Source of the DNA: Flavobacterium sp. 1355
GTDB taxonomy: Bacteria > Bacteroidota > Bacteroidia > Flavobacteriales > Flavobacteriaceae
Direction of reading: 5' to 3'
DNA: 45,568 bases
Assembly (NCBI RefSeq): GCF_017833415.1
Contig: NZ_JAFICC010000024.1
Span: 1-45,568, forward strand
Under the pieces are notes generated by a model. It was given only the letters and a program-made list of their open reading frames with translations. It searched no databases and was not told the origin of the DNA. The number at the start of each line of letters is the position of its first letter. The first letter of the stretch is position 1. The position numbers and the translations under genes are program-made. This document shows positions 18,294 to 25,278 of the stretch, piece by piece.

Positions 18294-18370
18294 AGAATAG
18301 GTTTAAAAAATGTAATACTTTTCTTATATATTTGATTTTCAAATAGATACAACTCAAAAAAACCTATTCT
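18294..18370. repeat. 11-bp inverted repeat flanking a -7 promoter element
   Basis: AGAATAGGTTT at 18294-18304 and its exact reverse complement at 18360-18370 enclose 55 bases containing TATATTTG (18327-18334). The rest of the 257-base gap before the next gene is AT-rich and holds nothing else I can name. Confidence 0.5.
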
Positions 18371-18475
18371 GTCATTTTTAAAACTTTTCGTAGTATATCA
18401 TTCGTTGTTCTTACTTCTAAATTTGCCTCATGAAAAATGAATAAAATTTGATCAATTAATATACTAAAAGACAAA

Positions 18476-19207
18476 ATGAAAAATTTAAAAAGAACACCCG
18501 CAATTATTGTTGAATCTAAAAGCCTGGGACATAAAATTGATTTTAAATGGTCTGCAAAAAAAATGGACAGCCTTCTGGATCCACTGGAAGGAAATGAAGA
18601 GCTTGATAAAATATTAAATAATATTAGCCACAAAGCCTCAATTGGTCTTACAGCATCTTTACTCGAATGGGTATATTGGCGTTTTAAAGGTTATTCTGAA
18701 ATAACTGATGATATTAAAAATCGTATTGAAGCACTTTGGTGCTCAGTCGAAAATCCGGAAAATACAAATCCTTTAGTTTTTGACTCTGAATTAAATGCTC
18801 CTGCGACAGGTTTTATAAATGGTCCTATATGGCTGGCGCTAATGAATGTAAGAATGATTGATACGCTTTATAAAAAAGGCTCTCCACTATTACAAAGCGA
18901 ATTAGTTGGATTAGTATTAATTGCCAGACATGTTACTCCAAAGAGAAAAACTTTTGACAAATGGTTTGAAAATATTATTAAGAAGCTTCAGGAGCAATTT
19001 CCAAATCAAAATCAGGAAATTAACTATTCTGAAGAAACAGTATATGATTCCTCTTCTGAAGAAAAAATTTGTCATGAATTTTTCTTTAATCCAGATTTTC
19101 AGCATACCGAAAAATCTTCAAGTTTTGCCTTAACACAATTCATTTCAAATATCGATTATACAACTAATTCGTATTGCAATAAAATGAAAAAATTAGTAAA
19201 TGCATAA
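18476..19207 (+). CDS. Hypothetical protein, no family recognised
   Basis: 243 residues. I do not recognise the family. It has no signal peptide, no transmembrane helix and no nucleotide-binding motif. The N-terminus is basic (MKNLKRTPAIIVESKSLGHK). A helical centre with ASIGLTASLLEWVYWRFKG and GPIWLALMNVRMIDTLYKKG is rich in tryptophan and looks like a globular helical core. The tail from about residue 180 is acidic and serine-rich and looks disordered (YSEETVYDSSSEEK). The frame is supported by a plausible -7 element 142 bases upstream and a terminator 64 bases downstream. It could be a lineage-specific or immunity-like protein, but nothing seen proves that. Confidence 0.7.
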   Translation: MKNLKRTPAIIVESKSLGHKIDFKWSAKKMDSLLDPLEGNEELDKILNNISHKASIGLTASLLEWVYWRFKGYSEITDDIKNRIEALWCSVENPENTNPLVFDSELNAPATGFINGPIWLALMNVRMIDTLYKKGSPLLQSELVGLVLIARHVTPKRKTFDKWFENIIKKLQEQFPNQNQEINYSEETVYDSSSEEKICHEFFFNPDFQHTEKSSSFALTQFISNIDYTTNSYCNKMKKLVNA

Positions 19208-19271
19208 ATTTTAAATATAAAACTATTGACACGGATTATTTTTTAAGGGGTTAAATAAATTCATCCGTCAG

Positions 19272-19300
19272 AAACCACAAGTAATACTTGTGGTTTTTTA
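19272..19300 (+). terminator. Terminator of the hypothetical gene at 18476
   Basis: An 11-bp stem (19272-19282 with 19286-19296, AAACCACAAGT/ACTTGTGGTTT) is followed by TTT. It is the first of two back-to-back terminators between convergent genes. Confidence 0.8.
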
Positions 19301-19334
19301 TTTCAAAATCGGGATTTTTGAAAAACCCTTTCTC

Positions 19335-19372
19335 AAAAAAAATCCGGGTCTTAGACAGACCCGGATTTTTTA
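19335..19372 (-). terminator. rsmG terminator
   Basis: A perfect 14-bp stem (19338-19351 with 19357-19370, loop TAGAC) has a T run on the minus-strand 3' side, about 30 bases beyond the rsmG stop. T residues on both sides make it potentially bidirectional. Confidence 0.85.
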
Positions 19373-19402
19373 TTCTTACACTTAAATCCCTGACACAAAA
19401 AC

Positions 19403-20032
19403 TTAAGCTTTAAATTTCAAGGGTAAATGCACAACTTTCTTAGTTTCAAAAAACTCATCTTCAAAAATTGAAGACAAATCATATAAAGTTGCATTTGGAA
19501 AATCTTTTAACTCTTCTGTCAGGTCACCGCCTTTTAGATAAAGAATTCCATTTTTTAAAATATGTTTATGCTGTTTTTTTATTTTATCCTTAATCCAGGA
19601 AACAAAATCCGGCATATTGGTCACGGCACGGCTTACAATAAAATCGAAATCGCCTTTTACCAATTCAGCACGTTTTTGTTCGGCCTTTACATTTTTTAAT
19701 TCTAAAGCATCTACAACGCCCTGAACTACTTTTATTTTCTTTGCAATAACATCTATCAGATAAAAACGTGTTTCTGGAAAAAGAATGGCCAACGGAATTC
19801 CTGGGAAACCTCCACCTGTTCCAACATCTAAAACTGTTGCTCCGGGTTCAAATTTCATGATTTTTGCAATTCCAAGTGAATGCAAAATATGTTTTGTATA
19901 TAAGGCATCAATATCTTTTCTCGAAATGACGTTGATTTTTTCATTCCAATCATGATATAAAAAGTCTAACTTTTGAAATTGTTCTATTTGAATGTCGGTC
20001 AAATCAGGAAAATATTTCAATATCTCATCCAT
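19403..20032 (-). CDS. rsmG: 16S rRNA (guanine-527-N7)-methyltransferase
   Basis: 209 residues, typical length. It methylates N7 of G527 in the 530 loop of 16S rRNA using SAM. Family sequence is visible throughout: NEKINVISRKDIDALYTKHILHSL, motif I VLDVGTGGGFPGIPLAILFP (Asp69, 71-78), FYLIDVIAKKIKVVQGVVDAL, and FDFIVSRAVTNMPDFVSW. In some bacteria its loss gives low-level streptomycin resistance. It is a single-gene unit, convergent with the orphan gene and divergent from the desaturase. Confidence 0.96.
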   Translation of the reverse strand: MDEILKYFPDLTDIQIEQFQKLDFLYHDWNEKINVISRKDIDALYTKHILHSLGIAKIMKFEPGATVLDVGTGGGFPGIPLAILFPETRFYLIDVIAKKIKVVQGVVDALELKNVKAEQKRAELVKGDFDFIVSRAVTNMPDFVSWIKDKIKKQHKHILKNGILYLKGGDLTEELKDFPNATLYDLSSIFEDEFFETKKVVHLPLKFKA

Positions 20033-20087
20033 TGTAGTAAATTTTTAACAAAAGTACTACATTACGATTGAAATATTTAACTCAATT

Positions 20088-20120
20088 TTGCAAATTGAAA
20101 ATTTATAATAATTACCTTTG
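20088..20120 (+). promoter_or_regulatory. Desaturase promoter
   Basis: TTG at 20088-20090 and TACCTTTG at 20113-20120 are 22 bases apart. The predicted leader is about 14-20 bases. Confidence 0.6.
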
Positions 20121-20139
20121 AAAACTATTTAAATTAATT

Positions 20140-21237
20140 ATGAATAACACCGCACCAACATTTGCAAGGCAAGATAATCTAAAGTTTTTCAGAACACTTA
20201 ACTCTCGGGTAAACAATTACTTTAAGGAAAATAATTTACAGAAAACCGGAAATTGGAAACTGCATTTAAAAACCGTTATTCTTTTTGCCGTTTTTTTGAC
20301 ACCTTATTTTTTAATCCTTACTCTTGAAATGCCTTTTTGGGTAATGTTACTATTATCGATAGTAATGGGAATCGGAATGGCCGGAGTTGGAATGAATGTA
20401 ATGCACGATGGAAACCATGGTTCTTACTCTGATAAAGGCTGGATTAACAAATTAATGGGGGGTACAATTTATGTTCTGGCAGGAAATGTTTACAACTGGC
20501 AGGTACAGCATAATGTATTACACCATACTTATACTAATATTCCCGGACATGATGAAGATCTTGATGCAGGAAGAATTATCCGTTTTACAAAACATGCAGA
20601 ATGGCATAGTTTTCACCGTTTTCAACATTATTATTCGGTTTTTCTATACGGTTTGCTGACATTTAACTGGGCTATCACTACCGATTTTAAACAAATGCGT
20701 AATTATCTTAAGAGAAAATTATCTTACGGAGAACAAAAAAGCCCAAAAATCCTTTGGACAACCTTAATCATTACAAAAATCATTTATGCCGCAATCTGGA
20801 TTGTTTTACCAATTGTTATTGGAATTACATGGTGGAAAGTATTGCTTGGGTTTTTTGTAATGCATTATACAACAGGTCTAATTTTAAGTATTGTATTTCA
20901 ATTAGCGCATGTTGTGGATCATACTACAAATCCGGAGCCAAATGAATTAGGCGAAATGGACAATACGTGGGCCATTCACCAATTGTTTACTACAACTAAT
21001 TTTGCTCCAAAAAATGCAATTGTAAATTGGTACACTGGCGGGTTAAACCATCAGATAGAACACCATATTTTCCCAAATATCAGCCACATTCATTATGGTA
21101 AAATTGCAAAAATCGTAAAAGAAACTGCAAAGGAGTGCAACTTACCTTATTATGAATACAAAACAATGCGTAGTGCTATTATTGCTCACTTTAAGCATTT
21201 GCGTGAACTTGGTATGAAACCTGAATTATCTGTTTAA
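20140..21237 (+). CDS. Membrane fatty acid desaturase (acyl-CoA/acyl-lipid type)
   Basis: 365 residues with the three histidine boxes of the membrane di-iron desaturases: H89-D-G-N-H93, H124-N-V-L-H-H129 and H304-Q-I-E-H-H309. Hydrophobic segments at about 45-65, 68-86, 208-228 and 232-255 fit a four-helix topology that places the boxes on the cytoplasmic side. It should insert a cis double bond into fatty acyl chains using O2 and an electron donor. The HQIEHH third box and missing cytochrome b5 domain are similar to front-end-like or bacterial acyl-lipid desaturases, so regiospecificity is uncertain. A role in membrane fluidity and cold adaptation is inferred. Confidence 0.93.
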   Translation: MNNTAPTFARQDNLKFFRTLNSRVNNYFKENNLQKTGNWKLHLKTVILFAVFLTPYFLILTLEMPFWVMLLLSIVMGIGMAGVGMNVMHDGNHGSYSDKGWINKLMGGTIYVLAGNVYNWQVQHNVLHHTYTNIPGHDEDLDAGRIIRFTKHAEWHSFHRFQHYYSVFLYGLLTFNWAITTDFKQMRNYLKRKLSYGEQKSPKILWTTLIITKIIYAAIWIVLPIVIGITWWKVLLGFFVMHYTTGLILSIVFQLAHVVDHTTNPEPNELGEMDNTWAIHQLFTTTNFAPKNAIVNWYTGGLNHQIEHHIFPNISHIHYGKIAKIVKETAKECNLPYYEYKTMRSAIIAHFKHLRELGMKPELSV

Positions 21238-21268
21238 ACTAACAAAAAATCTATTAATAATTAACCTT

Positions 21269-21294
21269 CCTTAATTAGGCGCAGCAAATTAAGG
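21269..21294. promoter_or_regulatory. 8-bp inverted repeat upstream of the aminotransferase
   Basis: CCTTAATT and AATTAAGG with a 10-base loop lie 18 bases before the aminotransferase ATG and 31 bases after the desaturase stop. There is no T tract, so a terminator is unlikely. It could be an operator or an mRNA leader hairpin. Confidence 0.4.
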
Positions 21295-21312
21295 ACATTC
21301 AAAATTTTTATA

Positions 21313-22503
21313 ATGAATCATATTCTTTCGGACAGAATCAACAACCTTGCGACTTCGCAAACATTAGCAATGGCCGCTTTGGCACGCGAATTAAAAGCAC
21401 AAGGAAAAGACATTATCAGTTTAAGTTTAGGTGAGCCAGACTTCAATACACCAGATTTTATAAAAGAAGCCGCAAAAAAAGCAATAGACGAAAATTACAG
21501 CACATATTCTCCGGTAGACGGATACCAGGAATTAAAAGAAGCTATCTGCAGAAAATTCAAAAGAGATAACGGATTAGAGTACAAACCAACTCAGATCGTA
21601 GTATCTACAGGAGCAAAACAATCTTTATACAACATTGCACAAGTAATGTTAAATGATGGTGACGAGGTAATTTTACCAGCACCTTACTGGGTTTCTTATT
21701 TTGAAATCGTAAAACTTTCCGGCGGAGTTCCTGTTGAAGTTCCAACTTCTGTAGAAACAGATTTCAAAATTACACCAGAACAATTGGAAGCTGCTATCAC
21801 ACCAAAAACAAAAATGATGTGGTTCTCTTCTCCTTGTAATCCTTCTGGTTCTGTTTACAGCAGAGAAGAATTGACAGCACTTGCCAAAGTATTAGAAAAA
21901 CACCCAAATATATATGTAGTTGCCGATGAAATTTATGAGCACATCAATTTCTCAGGAACTTTCTGCAGTATCGGTTCTATACCGGGAATGTTAGAAAAAA
22001 CAATTACTGTAAACGGAGTTGCAAAAGCATTTGCCATGACAGGATACAGAATTGGTTATATAGGAGCGCCTGAATTCATCGCAAAAGCGTGTACAAAAAT
22101 TCAGGGACAAGTAACATCAGGCGCAAATTCTGTGGCGCAACGCGCTACAATTACTGCAGTAGATGCTGATCCAAGTGTATTAAACGAAATGGTTCAGGCA
22201 TTCCATGGCCGTAGAGACTTAGTTGTTGGATTATTAAAAGAAATCCCGGGAGTTAAAATCAACGTTCCTGAAGGTGCATTTTATGTATTCCCAGACGTTT
22301 CGTCTTTCTTCGGAAAAACATTAAAAGGAACTGAAATTAAAGATGCAAACGATGTTTCGATGTATCTTTTAGCAGAAGCAAATGTTGCAACTGTAACAGG
22401 AGACGCTTTCGGAAACCCGAATTGTATTCGTTTCTCTTACGCAACAAGTAACGACATATTAAAAGAAGCTTTACGCAGAATCAAAGAAGCTTTGGCTGTG
22501 TAA
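21313..22503 (+). CDS. Pyridoxal phosphate-dependent aminotransferase, aspartate aminotransferase-like
   Basis: 396 residues, class I fold type I. Family features are LSLGEPDFNTPDF (substrate side), YSPVDGYQELKEAI, PCNPSG (176-179), DEIYEHINF (Asp205 near the PLP pyridine nitrogen), the PLP lysine Lys238 in NGVAKAFAMTGYRIGY, and the substrate-carboxylate arginine in NCIRFSYATS near the end. It most resembles the Igamma/Ib aspartate aminotransferases of bacteria (oxaloacetate plus glutamate to aspartate plus 2-oxoglutarate). Related enzymes also use prephenate or aromatic acids, so substrate is not fixed by sequence. It ends in a strong terminator shared with the convergent serine hydrolase gene. 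Confidence 0.94.
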   Translation: MNHILSDRINNLATSQTLAMAALARELKAQGKDIISLSLGEPDFNTPDFIKEAAKKAIDENYSTYSPVDGYQELKEAICRKFKRDNGLEYKPTQIVVSTGAKQSLYNIAQVMLNDGDEVILPAPYWVSYFEIVKLSGGVPVEVPTSVETDFKITPEQLEAAITPKTKMMWFSSPCNPSGSVYSREELTALAKVLEKHPNIYVVADEIYEHINFSGTFCSIGSIPGMLEKTITVNGVAKAFAMTGYRIGYIGAPEFIAKACTKIQGQVTSGANSVAQRATITAVDADPSVLNEMVQAFHGRRDLVVGLLKEIPGVKINVPEGAFYVFPDVSSFFGKTLKGTEIKDANDVSMYLLAEANVATVTGDAFGNPNCIRFSYATSNDILKEALRRIKEALAV

Positions 22504-22521
22504 GATCTATATTAATTCTAC

Positions 22522-22552
22522 AAAAAGGGTGCTTTAAAAGCACCCTTTTTTA
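22522..22552. terminator. Bidirectional terminator between convergent genes
   Basis: AAAAAGGGTGCTT and AAGCACCCTTTTT form a 13-bp stem around a three-base loop, 18 bases after the aminotransferase stop and just beyond the stop of the minus-strand gene. A and T tracts on the two sides serve both directions. Confidence 0.88.
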
Positions 22553-22558
22553 TTACCA

Positions 22559-23617
22559 TTATTGCAATACTAAAGCAGCAATATCTCTCGTAAGCGCAGT
22601 TGGCGAATTACAATCGCAATTGCTCAATCCTATTACATAAACCTGTTCATTTGGTTCATAAACTCCCATTGATTTAAAACCGAAAATACTGCCTCCGTGC
22701 TCACGCACCAATTTTCCGTTTAAATCTTTTATATGCCAGCCATATCCATAATCAATTTTACTTCCATCGTTTAACGTATGATTTGTAAACACTTTTTCGG
22801 CAATTTTCGAACTAATTAATTTATTCGAATCAATTGCATTTTGCCACTTTAGCATATCATCTACATTAGATATAATGGAACCTGAAGCATATGGTATCGA
22901 AAAACTAATATAATTTGCATTCACAAGTCCGTCCTTGTTACGATAACCGGAAACCCTATTTTTTATTATTTTATCATGACTTGCATAGTAACTGTTGTTC
23001 ATTCCGATTTTTTCGAAAATATGCTCCCGTATAAAATCTTCATAAGTCTGACCAGACACAATTTCAAGAATATATCCTAAAACAACATATCCGGAATTAC
23101 AATACTTAAACTGTTCTCCGGGTTTAAAATCTATAGGCTCATTTTTAAAAAAATCAACTAATTCTTTTGGAGACAAATCCTCTCTGGCAATATTTTTTAT
23201 AGCTTTCATACTCGTAAAATCTTTAATTCCAGAAGTATGTGTCAATAAATGATGTATCGTAATAACATTTCCGTTGGTTAGATAGTCCGGAATAAATTTC
23301 GTGATATCATCATTCAGCTTAATCTTGCCTTGTTCTACCAGCATTAGGATTGAAATAGCCGTGAATTGTTTGGTCATAGATCCAATTTCAAAAACAAACT
23401 CAGGCTGCATTTTAATATTCATTTCTAAATTTGCCTTTCCAACAGCTTTCCTGTAAACCACTTTTCCTTTTTTAGACACTAAAAAAACTGCTCCCGGGCC
23501 GTCTGCTTTAAATTTCTCATTTACCAGCTTATCTACTTTAGATTCTAAATTTTGACTAAAAGCAGCCGAATAGAATATTAGAAAAAATACCATGTACACT
23601 TTAAAAATTGATTTCAT
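22559..23617 (-). CDS. Secreted serine hydrolase of the beta-lactamase (class C / PBP4*) family
   Basis: 352 residues from the ATG at 23617. A start at 23659 would put 14 polar residues before the hydrophobic signal peptide, so the internal Met is preferred. The signal peptide is MKSIFKVYMVFFLIFYSAAFSQ. The catalytic SxxK motif is S80-M-T-K83 in EIGSMTKQF, the YxN motif is in FKYCNSGYVVLGYILE, and HGG stands in place of KTG (REHGGSIFGF). These fit serine beta-lactamase-like esterases or D-Ala-D-Ala peptidases. Whether the substrate is a peptide, an ester or a beta-lactam cannot be told. The upstream gap holds two unrelated dispersed repeats. Confidence 0.9.
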   Translation of the reverse strand: MKSIFKVYMVFFLIFYSAAFSQNLESKVDKLVNEKFKADGPGAVFLVSKKGKVVYRKAVGKANLEMNIKMQPEFVFEIGSMTKQFTAISILMLVEQGKIKLNDDITKFIPDYLTNGNVITIHHLLTHTSGIKDFTSMKAIKNIAREDLSPKELVDFFKNEPIDFKPGEQFKYCNSGYVVLGYILEIVSGQTYEDFIREHIFEKIGMNNSYYASHDKIIKNRVSGYRNKDGLVNANYISFSIPYASGSIISNVDDMLKWQNAIDSNKLISSKIAEKVFTNHTLNDGSKIDYGYGWHIKDLNGKLVREHGGSIFGFKSMGVYEPNEQVYVIGLSNCDCNSPTALTRDIAALVLQ

Positions 23618-23700
23618 TTTTACTATAATTAATGATTGATTTACTTTTGACGACATCATGATCAGCTAGGTTACAAAAACAAATTACACTTAAATATTTT

Positions 23701-23789
23701 GGGCGTGTCCCTCCGGGTCGGGCTATTCGCTGCAAGTCCTCGCACTTCCTTCGTCAGGCTGTGGGCTTTCCGCGGCTATCCCTTACGCC
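23701..23789. repeat. GC-rich interspersed repeat-like element
   Basis: About 64% GC (58 of the first 90 bases) in an otherwise AT-rich genome. It starts GGGCGTGTCCCTCCGGG and ends GCTATCCCTTACGCC. It contains no frame of note. From memory, closely similar GC-rich elements occur in many Flavobacterium and other Bacteroidota intergenic regions; that is recollection, not a search. It lies between divergent genes. Confidence 0.7.
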
Positions 23790-23817
23790 AAACAGTAATA
23801 ACCAATTTCGTTTTAAA

Positions 23818-23865
23818 AAATAAAATTATCGGCCTAATCTGCTAAATCTGCGTGAGAAGTAAATT
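23818..23865. repeat. Single-arm TCTGC-type repeat
   Basis: The stretch around TAATCTGCTAAATCTGCGTG has the same TCTGC/AATCTGCG period as the paired repeat in the aceB-aceA gap (31010-31075), but here only one arm is present. Confidence 0.4.
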
Positions 23866-23979
23866 TTCCTTTCAAAATTCCCATTCCACAATCTTATAAA
23901 CACACATTGTAATTCTATAAGAATTAAGGCGTTATAAAATCCCAACTTTGTATTATACATTAATTTAAAAATTAAAGTC

Positions 23980-24435
23980 ATGATACATACAGATGAAACC
24001 ACAAAAGAAGCAGTTAAAACTTTAGAAGGATTAATTTCAATTCTTGAAGACGGAAAACTAGGATATACAAATGCTGCAGAACATGTAGAAAATTCGGCAA
24101 TGAAAAGTGATTTTCTTGATTATGCGCGAGAAAGAGCCTTATTTATTGTAGAATTACAAGACGAAATCAACAAATTAGGAAAATCAACAGATACATCTGG
24201 TGGCGGACCACTTGGAGCGCTGCACAGAACCTGGATCGATATTAAATCTTCTTTTACAGGTGGAGATACAGAAGCGATTATTAATGCTTGTGTTACCGGA
24301 GAAGAAGCAGCCATCGAAAAATACAAAATGGCTTTGGAAGAAAACCATCTTGATTACAGTCAGGTTTCAGTTGTTTCAAAACAATTGAACAGTATTCAAA
24401 ATACCTTATCACAAATTAAAATGAGAGTGAATTAA
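23980..24435 (+). CDS. PA2169 family four-helix-bundle protein (DUF2383)
   Basis: 151 residues, all helical, ferritin-like in layout. Family sequence is visible from the start (ETTKEAVKTLEGLISILEDGKLGYTNAAEHV). A glycine-rich turn at about 71-78 (DTSGGGPLGALHRTWIDIKS) and ACVTGEEAAIEKYKMALE also fit. Family members are small soluble proteins often induced by stress. A metal-binding role is suspected from the ferritin-like fold, but I see too few Glu/His pairs to assert it. It is a single-gene unit with a strong terminator. Confidence 0.88.
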   Translation: MIHTDETTKEAVKTLEGLISILEDGKLGYTNAAEHVENSAMKSDFLDYARERALFIVELQDEINKLGKSTDTSGGGPLGALHRTWIDIKSSFTGGDTEAIINACVTGEEAAIEKYKMALEENHLDYSQVSVVSKQLNSIQNTLSQIKMRVN

Positions 24436-24461
24436 TAGAATTTAAACTTTTTCATTTTTAG

Positions 24462-24503
24462 AAAAAACTACTTAGTTGCCTCAACAGCTAAGTAGTTTTT
24501 TTG
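24462..24503 (+). terminator. Terminator of the PA2169-family gene
   Basis: A 14-bp perfect stem (24462-24475 with 24488-24501, AAAAAACTACTTAG/CTAAGTAGTTTTTT) is followed by further T residues. Confidence 0.88.
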
Positions 24504-24564
24504 TTTTTGCTAAAATGAAAATAAAATCCTACATTCGCCGCTGTCATTAAAAAAGTCAAACTTT

Positions 24565-25143
24565 ATGAAATTAACTTTACACTGCATTTTTATCAGTATC
24601 GCTCTTATTTCCTTATTTCCAAATTTAACAAATGCGCAAACAGAAGGCAATTTTATAAAAGCCTCAATAGGTTTTGGATCAAGCACTTCAAATTACGAAG
24701 AAGAAAATCCGGAAATTATAGATGGTTTTGGTTTTTATGCAGAAGGAGAATATGTAATGGGTGTAACCAAATGGTTTAGTATAAGACCATATGCCGGAGT
24801 AATTTTAACATCATCCGATGATGATAAGTTAAAGAATCCTCAAGGTTACAAAGTTGAAACAAAAGCCTTTTTTCTGGGAGGAAAAGTTCGGCTTTGTGCT
24901 CCAATACCTTGGGTTGCTCCGTTTATAGAAGCTGGTATAGGTACATCTTTAGGCTCTTTTGAAACTTACACAGAAGTTATTAATGTAAAAAAGAATGGAG
25001 CGCAATTTCATATCCCTATAGGTCTTGGACTTGCTGTTGGACGTAAAAACAATATCGAAATTGGTATCTCTTTTTACGCACATCCATCTGCAGAACAATC
25101 TTTCGGAGGATTCACAGCGGGATATTCATTTCCTTTAGATTAA
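24565..25143 (+). CDS. Small outer-membrane beta-barrel protein (OmpA/OmpW-like)
   Basis: 192 residues with a clear signal peptide (MKLTLHCIFISIALISLFPN, cleavage near NAQTEG). After it comes a series of amphipathic strands with alternating hydrophobic residues (FIKASIGFGSS, FGFYAEGEYVMGV, WFSIRPYAGVILTS, APFIEAGIGTSLGSF, NIEIGISFYAHP). It ends in AGYSFPLD with an aromatic near the C-terminus, as expected for an eight-stranded barrel. No catalytic or binding motif is evident. The function is unknown; porin, adhesin or structural roles are all possible. Confidence 0.8.
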   Translation: MKLTLHCIFISIALISLFPNLTNAQTEGNFIKASIGFGSSTSNYEEENPEIIDGFGFYAEGEYVMGVTKWFSIRPYAGVILTSSDDDKLKNPQGYKVETKAFFLGGKVRLCAPIPWVAPFIEAGIGTSLGSFETYTEVINVKKNGAQFHIPIGLGLAVGRKNNIEIGISFYAHPSAEQSFGGFTAGYSFPLD

Positions 25144-25278
25144 AAATATCATTATCATCATTCCATATTAAGTTAACAATTTCAAAAAAAATCACTTCAG
25201 TATTAGCAAACCCGAATTATTTATAAGAACTTTGCACACTTTTTTCCGTGAATACCACAAAAGCCTAAAGTTCTAAAA

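Noticed and set aside
18364..18633. 89-codon minus-strand frame overlapping the orphan gene start
   Set aside because: It overlaps the better-supported plus-strand gene and its promoter and has no signal or family.
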